This document shows positions 37,101 to 49,100 of a stretch of 64,000 nucleotides of DNA, one piece after another (the first letter of the stretch is position 1; each line of letters begins with the position of its first letter). The notes under the pieces are model-generated. The model was given only the letters and a program-made list of their open reading frames with translations. It did not search any database and was not told where the DNA came from. Source of the DNA: Fasciolopsis buskii (lineage: Eukaryota > Platyhelminthes > Trematoda > Plagiorchiida > Fasciolidae); contig LUCM01002320.1 in assembly GCA_008360955.1 (NCBI GenBank), positions 143,735 to 207,734 on the forward strand. The letters run 5' to 3'. A program made the position numbers and the translations under genes.

Positions 37101-40100
37101 GTAACTCTGGGAAAAAGGCAGCTGTCGGTGAGGTTTGCCTTGCAGTTTAACGCTGAACGATGATGATGCTAATGTGAGGGTTATAAAGTCGTCAATCAGG
37201 TGCTCGCTTGCGTCCTTTTGATTCCCAGGTTGAGGTACACGAGGCTTCCCCCACGGGATTGTAGAATATTATACGTGATGTCGCCGTGTCGCAGTGCGTG
37301 GCGTTCTGTGCAAATGTTTTTATCCTCTACAGGTCTTCATTACCATTATTGTATCGTCGTTTTCATCGCTCACTTATCCGTTGAATATCTGAGTCGTGTG
37401 GTGTTTCGGTTGAATTCAAAGCCTGACAATAAAGTGTTATTTTTTCTGAAAATAAACCGAACTGTGCTGGGATTTTTTAGGACGTGATTTACATATGGAG
37501 TAGTGAATGAGGCTTACCGCGTTATCGTTAGAGCTCAGTGCACGGGAAAACGGAACCAGCATCAGTGACCCTGAAACTTGGCATGACATAGGACCATTTA
37601 AGGTCTCAGTAGGCCAGCTGTGATAGGGAGCTGAACGATAGCGAACTGACATCGGCTACTAGTGTTAATCCAGTAGTTCTTGTAAGCACTCCGGTCTGGG
37701 CTTCACTGTCCTCTCAATGAGCCTGGTTGGGCGGCACTCCTAAATATCACTGCCGTGATCATTCGTGCAGTTTTAATTGGGTACCTTCATCTGCTACATT
37801 GCGGTTACACTTAACTTTCTGTTCTATCGCTCATTCTTTTATCCGTTTCGCTGGCCACTGCGGTACGAAGTTAGCGATCGTGAAACCAAGGTAAATTAGT
37901 GCAAACTTTCTTGTGCATTTCATCTTTTTCTTACTACTGAATGCTCGGGTGTTTCACTTTTCGCAAGTGTCATTTAAGGGTGTTGAGCGGACGTACATAG
38001 AACATGCTTAAGCCAACGGAGGTGGTCAAATACGATTTATCAGCAGTCGGCAGATGACGGCGCACCAGGCCATTGTTCACCTGATGTTTCCACCAGTTTA
38101 GATTAGTCATGGAATACGGAAGGCCATCCATCATCCTCAACGCCCACAGACCGGGTCTCGCAGCCGTAGAGAAAAACGTTACAAATCGTGACATTACATA
38201 TCATCTTCAGAGAAGACCGGATGTCTTGGCGGCGCCACAAGTGTCACAAGTTCGCGAAAGCTGTTTTGGCTCGTTTTTCGTAATGTGATCGCATCTCCCA
38301 ACATTTCTAGCTTTGTTGAATCTCTCATGATACTGAAAGTTATGGATTGATTTTTACCGGTCTCCCTGAAAGATCAGTGCAGGAACAAACTCATGCCAGT
38401 ATGAGTGAAGCGGCACGTACTTCGAACGTGAAAAATACATATCATTTCTGGAGATCTCGTTATCCGAGCGTTTCAGTGCGTCTTGAATTGCTTGTATTGT
38501 CACTAAGCAAGGCGACTTTATCGATATATATATGTATACATATGCATATATATATATATACATATAATACACCGGCTTACAAACAAGCATTGTTCCAACG
38601 CAGCAATATGTAAATGTAACTCTAGAAGTAGCGGTTCATGTACTTTTTGCGGAAAGCTTTGGCGTGTCATTGGGGCGCACCAAAGTAGAAAGGCCTTACT
38701 TTCTGGCGGGCTACGTCCCCAGGTCACATTTCCACCAGCGGATTCTTGTTATTTTTCAAGGCAAGCGTTTGCCAAGCGAAAATCTCTCGCGCCGCCGACA
38801 CCGTCGCTGCTTGCCCGCGGCCCGTTATTCAGTGAGCTTGGGTCCACTTTAATCATGGCGAACCACGGACATTATTATTATTATTACTTCCAACTCCGGA
38901 ACTCATCTTGTGACATACGGCTCTGCCGTAAGTCTTGGTTCTGCAGAGGATTTAGAGCATCCTGTACTTCAAAAATTAAAAAAAGGAAGGTATAAAATGG
39001 CTTTGTTGTACTCTACTGGAGACGACGGTGATGACGCTGACAACTTGTGACTCGTACTAGATACTCTACTGCCAGGCTGTACAACAAAACCAATGGATTC
39101 ATCTGGTTCTCCGCTTTTTTGTGTGCCTTCTTGTTCCCAGGGTTGTTAACTGGGAGTGTTGACCTGTATTTTGTAGGTGTAGCAGTGTCTTCCGCTCGCT
39201 GTTGGAAGAATCTGACCAATTCCCTTCCATCTATTGCACCCACTGAGACTGACGGGAAATAACGGCTGTGGGAGAAACCGCATGGATCAAGTAGCGAATG
39301 CTGCGTTTGATTATTGAGCTCAAGAATTGCAAAGAATCTAGAATGCAAAACGGTTGGCTTAGCAGTTTGTCATCCTGGTTGTGCTTATGTATTTGTCCCA
39401 ATGCATTTCATTAATCAATAACTTTCCATATACTAGTAGGTATCTTGTGTCGTTTACCTGTCTTTTGTTTGACTCAACGTCATTTTATTTATCCAAAGCA
39501 TGTGCTGAGATTTGCGGAAAGCAGTCAGGAGGTTTCGACATTCCGAACTCCGGCCATTCCTGCACCGTCTCCAGTACCCCTGAATCAAAAACGAAAACTA
39601 GCTGACGCATACCGAGATTCAGGTAGATCAGCAGACACGGCAAGCACAACAGTGTTACTTCCTGTAAGCTCAATCTTTTGGTGAAAATTCCTTTACGTTT
39701 TATTTTTGAGGGAATATTACGTTCTTATGGTTCTGCAAATGTTAATTCTTGCCCTGAATACGCACTAAATTAAGAGATGAAACATGTATTTACTGGTCGT
39801 AAATTAGGCTTTCGATTTTCTTGAGACTACTGGTGGCCGAGCTTGGCGTTTAGTTCGCACACCTTTCGTCACCAATCGACGTGACGTTGTCAGTTCCTTT
39901 TGGCAATTTTTATTGATCTGCATTTATTATCTTTTACCACCTTCGACCTCTAACCTCACCGACGTCCTTGAACTCGAAGTTAGTTTGTTTTCTTATTTGA
40001 CCTCTACTAACGTGATTTTCGATCTCTCAGGTTTGACGTTCGACTTGAAAATTTGAGATTTTGAACTTTGTAGCGTTTTTATTTTGAGCTTATGAATGTC

Positions 40101-43100
40101 CGGTGGTCTAGATCCGAAGATGTCGCTATAAAGAATTTAGATTGACTTGTATGGGTTGTGTTAAGTCTCATGACTTCCAATTTCCTTGATTAGTTTGACA
40201 TTCGCCCTCATCCGGCTTTACGCCTGCTCCAATTCAGCGCGTGGTGCCCGAATCAGTTGAAGAATAATAAGCTTCCAAAAACTCTTGCCTGCTTCGTGGT
40301 TTTTTGATCAAAAATTCCAAGCTCATCTCGACTGAGTTTCGTCCTCTTTGATCCTCATGAACAGATATAAAAGAGAATGGTCCTGACTGACTGTAGCCAG
40401 TGTCGTATTTTTTCAGTTTTTTAAATGTAGCAACAGTCAGCCGCTGTTTGATTCGGTATTTCCAAAAGACGGACAGACATTAGTGAACGGAGGAATGTTG
40501 ACTCCGGGCGCATAGTTGGGAAGATTAGTCTGGGATGCACTTTTACACGAGCAGTTGGTTATTCGGCAGCGATAACTAATCCCAGTCACATTAAATTAGC
40601 GTTTTTTTCAGGAGAATGATGGGCCTCGGTTTCCCTAATCTCAATCGAACTGGACATCTACAGTGGTTTGGCGAATGGACTGGGTTGACAAATGTCTTCT
40701 TTAGATGTCATATTGCTAAGTGTCTTCCAGATGAAATGAAGTAAACTATCGTAAGCATTTCAGTCACTAAATAATGCATGGGGACAGAAGAGTGAATACA
40801 CCCATAAAACCCAGTGGAATTCCAACACTGCTGATTTTTACATTCACTTATCTTGTTGCCATTAACTGTAAGCTGTTGCGTGGCTTGAGTTAGTTGTATT
40901 AGTGATAGTATTGACAATAATATCATACTATTCCCTGCATCATTTCAGAGTTGCCAGAGTTGTTCAGATTTATGTCGAAAATATCCGGAATTGAGTAAGA
41001 ATATGCCTGTTCACAAGACTTCTCAAGATCACATCGGCTCGCAGGTTAGAGAGCAACGTATGGATAATTAGTGCACCTTACAGCTAGCACGCGTTAATAC
41101 GCTCATCTAAGAGGAGCGACGTTTCGGGCCTATGCAAACGAGATCTCAATAAGTCAGTTGAAAATTCTCAATTATTTTTGTCATGGTCATGAAATATTGT
41201 AGAACATGGTGTAATATCTAACGTCTACCTCAGGTCGCCTTTTTCGGGGCGCTGTGCAAGCGAAGAATGTGGCTTCTGTTTAACTACAATCTTATCATTT
41301 CCAGATGATGGCCGATGACCAGACTTCATTGCTTCTGTCTGAGCTGAGCGATTTTGATGCACGCGTTGATCGATGTTTGGATCGTCTAATAAGCCAAGTG
41401 GACCGATGTTCTGAGTGCGGTGACTTCAACTCTGTCGGCGACTCGAAATTGTGGTCAAATGGGCAGGAGCAAGATTCGGCTCCAGAGAACGATCAAGCTC
41501 TCAGGCACTCACCGAATTCTAGGGACTTCTTTCTAGGTATGCCTAAGGTGTCGAAAATTGATATCGAGCCACTGCGCGCCCTGCTTACACAACGTATGGA
41601 TGCACACCGGAAGTGTTTTTCCGCATTCGACCAAGAATTGAGTGCTTTCCGTGCATACTTAAACGAATTACTGGATTTTGACTCATTGTTGAACTCCAGA
41701 TCGAGGGATCAAAACGAAAGAAGCCGTTTGGAAGCTAGAATCCACCAGCTAGAGGTTAGTATTTTTAAAGGTGCTTAACTTCAGTTACTGTTCCACACAA
41801 ATTCCTTTTAATTGATCGAATCACAACAGCCTTTTAGCTGTTCTCTATCTCTTTGTAAAAAGTTGGTTCGTCAGAAAATGCACTTCATGCATTGTTACAG
41901 CGGGCAACGAAGAAACTCGATCAAAGTAAACTGATTTCTGAAGTCTGTTCGACCAGTGGGATAGGTAGGTTGATATGTGCCAAACAACATTCATTTGTAA
42001 GCGAATCGGAAAACGACATTGCAGCAAAACAGTCATACTCAGCTCGGTCTCTCTTTACAAAATGCACAGTTTTCAATTATCCTGGTTCGACAGAACATTA
42101 TGACACGGTTCGTTGCCATATTCTTCAGTCTCTCTTGATGCATATTCCGGACGCCAACCATGCACACGTGGGACATAGTTTATCCACATTCGCTGTACGT
42201 CGTCTGTTGATTTCCATGTGTTCTTCCATTCCGCGGGAGGAACGGAAGACAGAGCACGGTAGGGTGGACAGGTGTTCGCCATACACAACACGTGACCCAA
42301 CCTACGGAGACCATTGAGATTAATAAGCTGTGATAAGATATTCTAAGCCACCATCTAATACCAGATATCTAACTTACACATTACTCACGCGGTCACTCCA
42401 TTCAATCCTAGGATACTACGAGTTCGGTTTGGACAGCCATTAATCTTGCATGAGCGTGCTCTGACTGTGGTTACTACCCCACAGCACTATCTGCTCAAAT
42501 AGAAAAAGAAAGGAGAATAATGGGAGATTGGCTGCAAAACATTAGGTTGAATAACTACACAGAAGAAAAGTTTCGAATGCAAGAATGCCACTGACTGCGG
42601 CACTGAGTCAAATAATCTGTTGTCTTCAACCGTTGCTTCGGGGATCTCGTCAACCTCAATCAGGTAGTCTAACTGCCTCCACACAAGCCAGTCAAATAGT
42701 TAGGATTTCCATACATTTTATCCATGTCAGCGACCAGCCGCCCCGAACTATCCTCCAGCCATTATCTGCCTCGCAGAACACCGTAAAACGAGGCAGGCGT
42801 TTTGTGGGCTTGCTGATTTAGTGCCCTTTTTTAATACCGGACTCCAGGACTCAGTAAGTTGCGCCGAACGTCTGGGTTACGCACGAAATTTTCCCACCAT
42901 GTTGTGGTACTACTACGAAAACAACGGTGTTCAAATACCGGAAGTCTTCGCATATCTTTTGCTCTCAGCGGCCGTGCTTCGGAACCGCAGCGCAATACCG
43001 ACCTCACTGGTGTTGTCTTTATCCGACCGTTGATCAATAATCGGTTCTCACGCCGAGACCACAGATGCCTGAAATTAGCAAATGCCACCCGGGCCTTCGG

Positions 43101-46100
43101 TATAAGTGAAGACTTCATCTGACTTGTGTCCGGCAGGTAACTAAATCTGTCCACCTCATCTAGTTGCTCCCCTGCACGAACAAAGTTCGACTTTAAGCCA
43201 ATGCAGCTCTTCAACAATATTTTCTACTTCGAAGGTTCAAAACGTATCCCAAACATACACTATCGTTCATACGAACGAGAAGGACTTGCAACTTGCTTGG
43301 GTCTTCATTCACAAGCACAACGTCCTCCGCATATTCTGTCGGACAGATTCTTGTTTGAGCAAATGCTAATGTCACTACTGTCACATCAGGAAAATGAAAA
43401 AGAAAAGGTGAAAGCGGGCAGCCATGACGAATCCCATTTTTCATAGTGAACTCGCGTGAAACATTTCCAGAAGCGCAAAGTCGGTTTCGGCTATTCGCAT
43501 ACATAAATTGGATGAGTGAAATACACTTCTCTGGCACATCCTTCAGTGAGAGCAACGCCAAAAACTTCACGATCGGCTGAGTCGAAAGCCGCTTTCAAAT
43601 CAAGGAAGACAGAGATTGTGAGTCTATGGAATGTGCATGTTCTAAGATCTGACGCGAAGTCAAAATTTGATCAATACTAATCTTGATGGGAAGGAAACCG
43701 GCTTGATTCTCACATACACCTTTCGCGAGAAGTAGATGATCGCTGGTGGATAATGCCCAGGGAGCAGTTTGGATGTGCTTACTAAGCTGATTCCTCCTTA
43801 GTTTCCGCATGGTGATCTCACCTTGTAAGTCGGTATAGTTACGGAAGAAAACATCTACACGCGAACTCCATTTTTCACAATCATAGAACTGAGCGCATTG
43901 CAGCATAGTGCAAGTGACATTTGAACTTCAATAAAATATTGGGCCGGCTCCAAAAGTGCCTCAGTTTAGCGTACACCCTCTGAGCCTTGCATGTATACAT
44001 GGTTAACTGTACTACCGTGCTGCCATCCCTTATCCTGTATTCGCCGAGGTAAGTGAAACCACTTCCCTTTGTTAGTTACTTTGCATAGAGCTTTTAGGTG
44101 GGAACCTCAGAATTCCAGCGTTCTAATACTTTGAGGATGGAAAGTGCGGGTTTGCCTAGTGCACTTTTCTTGCGTTCCTTGTGTTCTTACAAGGGAATAA
44201 AATCGATAGCTTTTTATACATTACGGATCATTGCACCATGTGACAGTTGGACGTCCACATCCTGGGGACTTAAGGTATCTTTTATTATATCGTTGATGAT
44301 AAAGTTAAGCACAGTCGCAAAATGGGACACCTTTTTCCAACACTTCCGATTGTTGTCACTTAACTTTTTAGTTCACCATATACCCTTGTGTGGCCATTAC
44401 TTTGGGTTTACGACGGTATCATTAGATTCGCGGACTGGAATACGGTTTCAATGGGATAACATTATTCAGTCAACGAAGTCGAAATTGCCTCTACACTCGA
44501 GAAGAACCGTTGTTGTCGGGTGACAATGAGTTCGGGGCTTTTCGGTTAGCTGACAGAAAATGAGAATCTGGCCAACAGAACATCGGCCGGTAGACACAGC
44601 ATGCATAAAAGAAGCTAAATACTCTCACTAGTGTTCTGTGAGAATTGAAATGTTATCGATTTTGAATTGGCAAAACAACGGATGCTCTTGTTTTGGTGTT
44701 ACAGATATCGAGAGCGACGTATGGTAGCTGTCCGGCGCAACACAGCCTACAATGAGACATGGCTGGGTGTAGTCGGTATATCTGCGCTAGTAGAATTCCG
44801 GGTTCACCGATGCGCCCTGGGTTGCTTATAATGTCGGCTCCATGCCTCTAATAAAATCACGATTCATTCTCTTCCACTTCATACCGATTCACCTGTTTCT
44901 TCACACCATGACATAACAAGCAAATTTTTGCGAAGTAACGATCGTCTTCAAATTCGTCATTTGGCACGTTTGAAATTATTCATGAGCAGATTAATTTTTC
45001 TTTTTAATTCCCTGGGATTGCACTATCTGACCACTGCCAGTTTTGAACTTCCGCCGATATGGATCATCCTCTGCAATATACAACCTTTTCTCACGATCTC
45101 ATCAATTGCTACAAACGTTTTGATTGTTTATTCCTTGTCGGTTCCACAGGGTCTGGTTGTCGAAGGCACTGCAACTGTGAAACTAGAACGAGCCGAAAGA
45201 TTACGTGAAAAAGAAGCTAATCGTTTAGAAAGTGATCGACTTCGGGCGATAATCGAGCGTTTGAACGGCAAACTAATTCATGGTGAACGGAGGGCTTCTA
45301 ATCGTCTTGTTCGCAAGGCTTGTCGACCTTCTGCCGGGAATACAGTAAGTTCCTTATTTATTTCGGGGTAGATTGGCGGTGTTTTAAACTATTTAATGTG
45401 ATGGTAAGTATTTCTGAAAGCAGTGAATGGAGCCTTCCCAGTAAGACATTGGATGTTGTCGGTAAAGGCCACCACTGGTTCTTGTTTGCGCAGTGTTCTT
45501 GACGGATTTATTTTGAGACTGTATACGACAAAATTCTCGTTAGGAACATATAGATCAATCTTTCCAAGTAGTGGAGTATACAAACCGCCTAGAATTATTT
45601 GGTTAGATTACTGCATGGAGTTTTTCTGATAGACATGAGTACAAGTGGTGAGATTGGTCTGCTTCCCTGTGTGAGAGTAATAGGATACTGCAATACTCAC
45701 TGAAGAATGCTCTGAATTTTGCCGCAAAAACGTATTACAGTTCTGAATGTTACGGTTTGCTCAAGCACATCATGAACGCATGCATTTCCATTTTGACTCT
45801 TGATGACTTTGACAGTAATCACTGCAAGCATTCTGTTGTGAAAGCTCCCTGGAATCATCCCTGGGGTGGCATCACTGGTTTGCAATTACTAATTTCAGAA
45901 AGCCCTGGTAGTCCGCCTATTGATCATAAACTCATTGGCATTTAGGCACGGTCTTGCTCAAAATGGCTAAGACATCATGGACTTTATTTTTATGCACAAA
46001 CTAATCACTTTGATTGGGTTGGTACAAAAGTGTGGCGGAGCTAACGACTTTTACCGATGCCATAATAATGCTTTGATTGCTGTAAGTCACAATGTCGCGA

Positions 46101-49100
46101 TAACCATGGCGGGCTTAGTAATGAGGAATCAGTTTATAAAACTATCTCCTCGGCACTGCTGTGGAAGAGCGGCGAAGATCGCAATAGCGTAGGTGCGTTA
46201 TACTAGCTTACGCGTATTCGTTCGGTATGCATAGATGCACCGAACGCCTTCGTATAATTCGTAGTTCCTAAAAGAAGCGTCCACATGCTATGCAACCTGA
46301 TGCTAGTAACTGTAACAACCGAATTAAACTGAATTACTGACTCGTTCGTTTTCACACGAATGTAATCATTTCGTTTTATCACGGTTAAATCAAATCCGAA
46401 TGATAAAACTCCGGATGTTTTCTCGTTGGTGTCTGATGCTACGCTTTGTTACTATACTGAAGGAGATGTAAATAACTCCAGTGTTCCTGGACTATCGTCT
46501 TTAAATTTTGGTTTTCAGGGCCTAGTCTAATCCACAGCTGAAAAGAATGTTTTGACTGTTCTGTTGACGTCTACCTTTGGGATTGCGAACTGTGGTAGGC
46601 TTCTCCGGTGTTTGCACATGAGGACTAGCACAGCTGAAGGGGGCACGTTGTTTCCACTCTCATGGACCCCTAGAATAACTATTTTATGGTATACAGTCTT
46701 GAACTATGAAATATTCAAAGCGGTTGTAATTGCGTGGTGAATAGGACTCCGGCTAACTTGTTTGTTGTATACATGTTCAAACAAATAACATGGTTTTGAT
46801 TACACTTAAATGTTCTCGAGGAATGTTTTTGGCTGGATATATACGACTGATTTCTGCTTTGTACTTTTGTAGAACCTGGTTAGCATTCTATCCAAACAGT
46901 GGGAAAGCCGACTGACAGGACAACAAGAGAGTGCAAAATCACGCCCGGTCAAAAACATAAATAAGAACAACCAGCTTAAGACTCCCGGTGCAGCCGTCCC
47001 TGCAGCCTCTGATTCCGTTGCCTCTGAGCGTCGCGTGGCCGCGTTTAATCCTCGACATCGTCGTTCACGCTCAGTTGGTGGGGATACCAGTCGTTGGTTG
47101 GAGCATCGAGAACCGAATACAGTACCTCTGGGCACTGTATTTACGCCAAATCTGAAGCGTCGTAAATCTGTTTCTCAACTTGAGTTGAAAGATACGCTGA
47201 ACGCTACAGATTACCTGCTCTATCACCAGGAAGCGGACTCGAATGGAAATGTGGAGACTCATCTGTACAAGGTGTATATGTATTGTCTCATCTATCTCGT
47301 GAAGCTTAATCATGCAATGTATTTTTTTTACGGTGACTTTCTAAAGAGCTCAGCTTTTCACAGCTGGTCTTAGCAGCAAGCGATTCATAGCTGCTAAAAT
47401 ACCGAACCACCGAGCTTGGCGCGGCGTTTGCACAACAGTAAAAAACATTCACCAGACTACAAACTAACGAAGCGTTCTAGGATATTGCCGTGTATGGAAC
47501 TTTAACTGAACCAAGTACTGACATTAAGTTACCACGTCGACGGAGGTCACACATGCATGACATACCACATGGGCTCGACCAACCAATTGATCCCGCATTG
47601 AGCATTAATACTAACTGACGTGTTTGTCCGTCGCATTATGCACCAGTTTGTTGACTGATTACTCTAAAAGAATCTTCAGCTTGGAGGTGGATCAAATTGC
47701 TTCATGTAACGTCTGATGGGACGCACTGGTAGCATTGTACTGCTTCCAGTTGCTTGCTTACTATTTTATATTGGTCTGGTTATAAACCATGTACACAGGA
47801 CTTAATTCTTAGTACTTGGACAAAATAGACGTCTAGCATGTATTGTTCATTTTGGGCTACGATGAACGTGAGGGTTAGCAACGATTCATAAACGCTGATT
47901 TCCCGTGTTTTGATGTGAAAAGTTTGAATTTTTTGAATCACCTACTGAAGATTTTGCCAGTAGTTACATTTTCAATAAGGATAACGGGAGATCAGGTCGC
48001 AGCTCTTCCGTGTCCATCTCCCATTTAGTGATATAGAATAAGATGAATTTAACGTTTTCACAGTCTCACGTTGCTGCATCATTTTCCTCATAAAGAAGAA
48101 TGCAGCACCATTGGATTGCATGAAGTGCCAGAAGCATTTAGTCCTACCTTACTGTAGCCCGGATAATTATGTATGTAGTCGGGAGAACTGGAAAGCAAAA
48201 TAGTAAATAAGGTAATTGCTATATTTGCTGTATTCATCGGAAACTTTTCAGCGGAATTTTTCAGTCACATCATAAAAAAATTGGTTTTGGATTTCTGCGC
48301 TTGATTGACTGCCCTTCGGACTACTACTTCGCTTATCGCACGCAGGGTTTGAACCAATAAAAGTTGTCTAAAGGATAATCATTTTCGCATAGGAGCATTA
48401 GTCCCACACTACTTAAGTAATTGAGGGTTATATGCATACTGATTTGTTTTTTTTTCAAATTCGGATTTTTGAAGAAAAGCAGTTCTTTCGAGTGCTAATA
48501 TCATATTTTTTTCTTCTATGCGAACGTAGCTTCTCAAGTTATTTAAAGTAATTAGTTTCCCTTACTGTCATCCCGAACTTGATTTTACAAATAAGGCGTT
48601 GTGTTAGGTTTGCCTTGCATATTATTGCGCATTCTAATGTAAACCGTTCTTTATCCCTTGGTGAGTTGTGTTTATTCTTTAACCATGATAAACACATTCG
48701 GGCTCGGTCTACGAGATTCTCCCAAAGAGTACTGGTTTCGTGACATGGTTTAATGTGTTTTGCACGGAATTCCTATTCTAGAAGAATAACTTGTTATTAC
48801 TGTGGCTTAATTTTTCTGCCATTATTGGCCTAAATTTCCCTTGATTAGTGACAAACCACCACAGCCTATTGGTCCTAAGTCAATGGTGGTATAGACTGAA
48901 TTGGTTTTCTATCCGTTTTTTACTGACTAATTATTGGTTTAAAATGTTAACTACTTATTTCTGATCGGTCCCTTTCCAGGGTTGCATCATACCGACAGCC
49001 GGAGGAGGTTCAGCCGTCATTTTTAAAGATGTAGAACAACTAAAGCAGCACTCACCGAACAGTAGTCCACCGTACGTTCTAATTTTCCGCCTTTAAGTCT

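Larger units (their letters stand above)
35135..37166 (+). mobile_element. RTE-type LINE, 5'-truncated, in the kinesin intron
   Basis: A 2.0-kb copy in gene orientation. After 48 bases of inverted module X it enters the linker between endonuclease and RT ('gtagccgaagagatgg'), then RT, the C-terminal region (GHVLRMANTRLPYRALF near 36720), and the 3' untranslated region with 'ggcagctgtcggtgaggt'. It ends in the diagnostic (GAT)n-like repeat at about 37158. The 56.8-59.3 kb copy is its closest relative here. Several stops and frameshifts make it non-autonomous. Confidence 0.9.

Noticed and set aside
38347..38727. Tyr-Ile repeat frames across the TA tract.
   Set aside because: They are translations of a microsatellite, as are similar frames at 30919, 34976, 35008 and 53617.
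44098..44523. A 141-codon frame within the kinesin intron as a nested gene.
   Set aside because: No recognisable domain, no conserved borders, and codon pattern like the surrounding intron.
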